DNA of 7,245 nt from Verrucomicrobiota bacterium (GTDB lineage: Bacteria; Verrucomicrobiota; Verrucomicrobiia; Opitutales; Oceanipulchritudinaceae). Position numbers and translations under genes: made by a program. Positions 6,234-7,245 of the stretch are shown one piece after another (the first letter of the stretch is position 1; each line of letters opens with the position of its first letter). The notes under the pieces were generated by a model. The model did not search any database. It saw only the letters and a list, made by a program, of their open reading frames with translations, and was not told where the DNA came from. The DNA lies in NCBI GenBank assembly GCA_009908535.1, contig JAAAOD010000190.1, forward strand, positions 1-7,245, written 5' to 3'.

Positions 6234-7245
6234 ATGCTTTATCGCCTTGGCTTGATTTTTCCGCTTTCGCTACTCTTAAGTCCGGTGGAAGCTCGGGATG
6301 TGTATCCCACCCCCATCCCGCAATCGGGCCTTGTTCTCGAAGTCAGTGAGGTCGCCTCCCTGCCCCAGGCAGATCCCGGTCAGTTGCCGCGCCCGACAGT
6401 ACTGACGCAGGATCCGAATAGACGGCTGTTTTCCAACGACCTGAGCGGACCCATCTACCTTGTCCGGGAATCCCCTGCGTCCGTTGAAGAGTACCTCGAC
6501 CTGCGCGATTATCCGGAACTTGGGTTTGTTTCCGGATTTCACGGGCTGCAGAGCTTTGCCTTTCATCCTGATTTTTATGAAACGGGTAAGCCCGGTTTTG
6601 GCTGTCTTTATGTTCTCTTCAGTTCGGAGCAAACAGGGGCGGCTCCCGACTTTTCCTCGGGTGAGGACACGAGGTTCCATACCGTCCTGACCGAATGGCG
6701 TACCGCGGAGCCTGCTGCCACCGTCTTCTCTCCGGCTGCCCCGGAACACCCGTATCGGGAAGTCTTGAGGATCAACCAGCCCTTCGGGGGGCACGTCGGG
6801 GGGCTGATTGCCTTCAATCCAAGTGTTACCTCCACGCATCCCGATTATGGAAACCTTTACATTGCACTTGGGGATGGGGCTCAGGGCGGCGGGGAGGCGG
6901 ATCCGCTCGAAAATGCCGAAAACGCGGCCAATCCCTACGGAGCCATACTGAGGATCTATCCGACAGGCAGGGACAGCGTGAATGGCCGGTACGGTCTGGT
7001 CTCTGAAAATGCCTTTGCCGCCGACAGCGACCCCGCAACCCTTGCCGAAATCTATTGTTTCGGATTGAGAAATCCTCAGCGATTCGGCTGGGATCTTGTA
7101 ACTGGACGTCACTACATTGCCGATATCGGCCATGATGTGATGGAGGAAGTCAATCTTGCCGGCAATGGTTTCCATTTTGGCTGGGACCTCCTTGAGGGAA
7201 GCGAGGTCCTGGAGGGTGGGAACCTTTCCGGGCTGACCTCGCCGA
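6234..7245 (+). CDS. Exported glucose/sorbosone dehydrogenase-type beta-propeller protein, 3'-truncated
   Basis: This looks like a periplasmic or secreted sugar dehydrogenase of the PQQ-dependent GSDH (soluble aldose dehydrogenase, YliI-like) family. The frame stays open to the window end, giving 337 complete codons. The ATG at 6234 was chosen because it gives a good signal peptide (MLYRLGLIFPLSLLLSPVEA, likely cut after VEA). GTGGGGG directly precedes it. Family landmarks follow in order: YPTPIPQSGLVLEV, NRRLFSNDLSGPIYLV, GLQSFAFHPDFY (104-115), GGHVGG with H187 as probable catalytic base, NLYIALGDGAQGG (D214), NPYGAILRIYP, EIYCFGLRNPQRFGWD (GLRNP at 277-281), YIADIGHDVMEEVNL and FHFGWDLLEG. 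The family normally makes a six-bladed propeller, and the last blades lie outside the window. Many members have no tested substrate or proven PQQ use, so the reaction is inferred. A cytochrome or other fused domain beyond the window end cannot be excluded. GC is somewhat lower than in the upstream genes. Confidence 0.88.
   Translation, partial: MLYRLGLIFPLSLLLSPVEARDVYPTPIPQSGLVLEVSEVASLPQADPGQLPRPTVLTQDPNRRLFSNDLSGPIYLVRESPASVEEYLDLRDYPELGFVSGFHGLQSFAFHPDFYETGKPGFGCLYVLFSSEQTGAAPDFSSGEDTRFHTVLTEWRTAEPAATVFSPAAPEHPYREVLRINQPFGGHVGGLIAFNPSVTSTHPDYGNLYIALGDGAQGGGEADPLENAENAANPYGAILRIYPTGRDSVNGRYGLVSENAFAADSDPATLAEIYCFGLRNPQRFGWDLVTGRHYIADIGHDVMEEVNLAGNGFHFGWDLLEGSEVLEGGNLSGLTSP

Noticed and set aside
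6276..7175. A minus-strand open frame of about 300 codons near the window end
   Set aside because: The plus strand is open from 6234 to the window end, with a signal peptide and ordered GSDH-family motifs (FHPDF, GGHVGG, GLRNP, EEVNL). The minus-strand product shows no recognisable motif.

Overview
The window carries four protein-coding genes, all on the + strand, in GC-rich DNA with little non-coding sequence. In order they are: a methylmalonyl-CoA mutase large subunit (its 5' end lies outside the window), its GTPase chaperone MeaB, a complete family GH38 alpha-mannosidase, and an exported glucose/sorbosone-dehydrogenase-type beta-propeller protein (its 3' end lies outside the window). I see no rRNA, tRNA, CRISPR array, insertion sequence or attachment site.

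Positions 1-3067 form a B12-dependent carbon module. The mutase interconverts (R)-methylmalonyl-CoA and succinyl-CoA, usually to route propionyl-CoA into or out of the TCA cycle. MeaB starts one base after the mutase stop and supports loading and protection of the adenosylcobalamin cofactor. The mutase keeps the Tyr and Arg that distinguish methylmalonyl-CoA mutase from isobutyryl-CoA mutase. Positions 3099-6113 hold a 1004-residue alpha-mannosidase only 31 bases after meaB, so it is probably co-transcribed. The meaB/mannosidase junction also contains a 20-codon reading frame with a lipoprotein-like start, which a -1 shift would join to the mannosidase. Positions 6114-6233 are non-coding. From 6234 to the window end runs a secreted protein with a clear signal peptide and somewhat lower GC, probably a separate transcription unit.

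The organism is a GC-rich, probably Gram-negative bacterium. A polysaccharide-degrading member of the Verrucomicrobiota or a related PVC group would fit the mix of mutase/MeaB, intracellular GH38 mannosidase and exported GSDH-type protein. That is inference from gene content only; there is no phylogenetic marker here. A plausible shared theme is sugar breakdown: mannoside trimming inside the cell, periplasmic sugar oxidation, and propionyl-CoA handling when deoxysugars or other substrates yield propionate. The sequence does not prove that link. No wholly new system is evident. The points most worth a second look are the meaB/mannosidase junction and the unusual placement of a mannosidase behind a mutase-chaperone pair.
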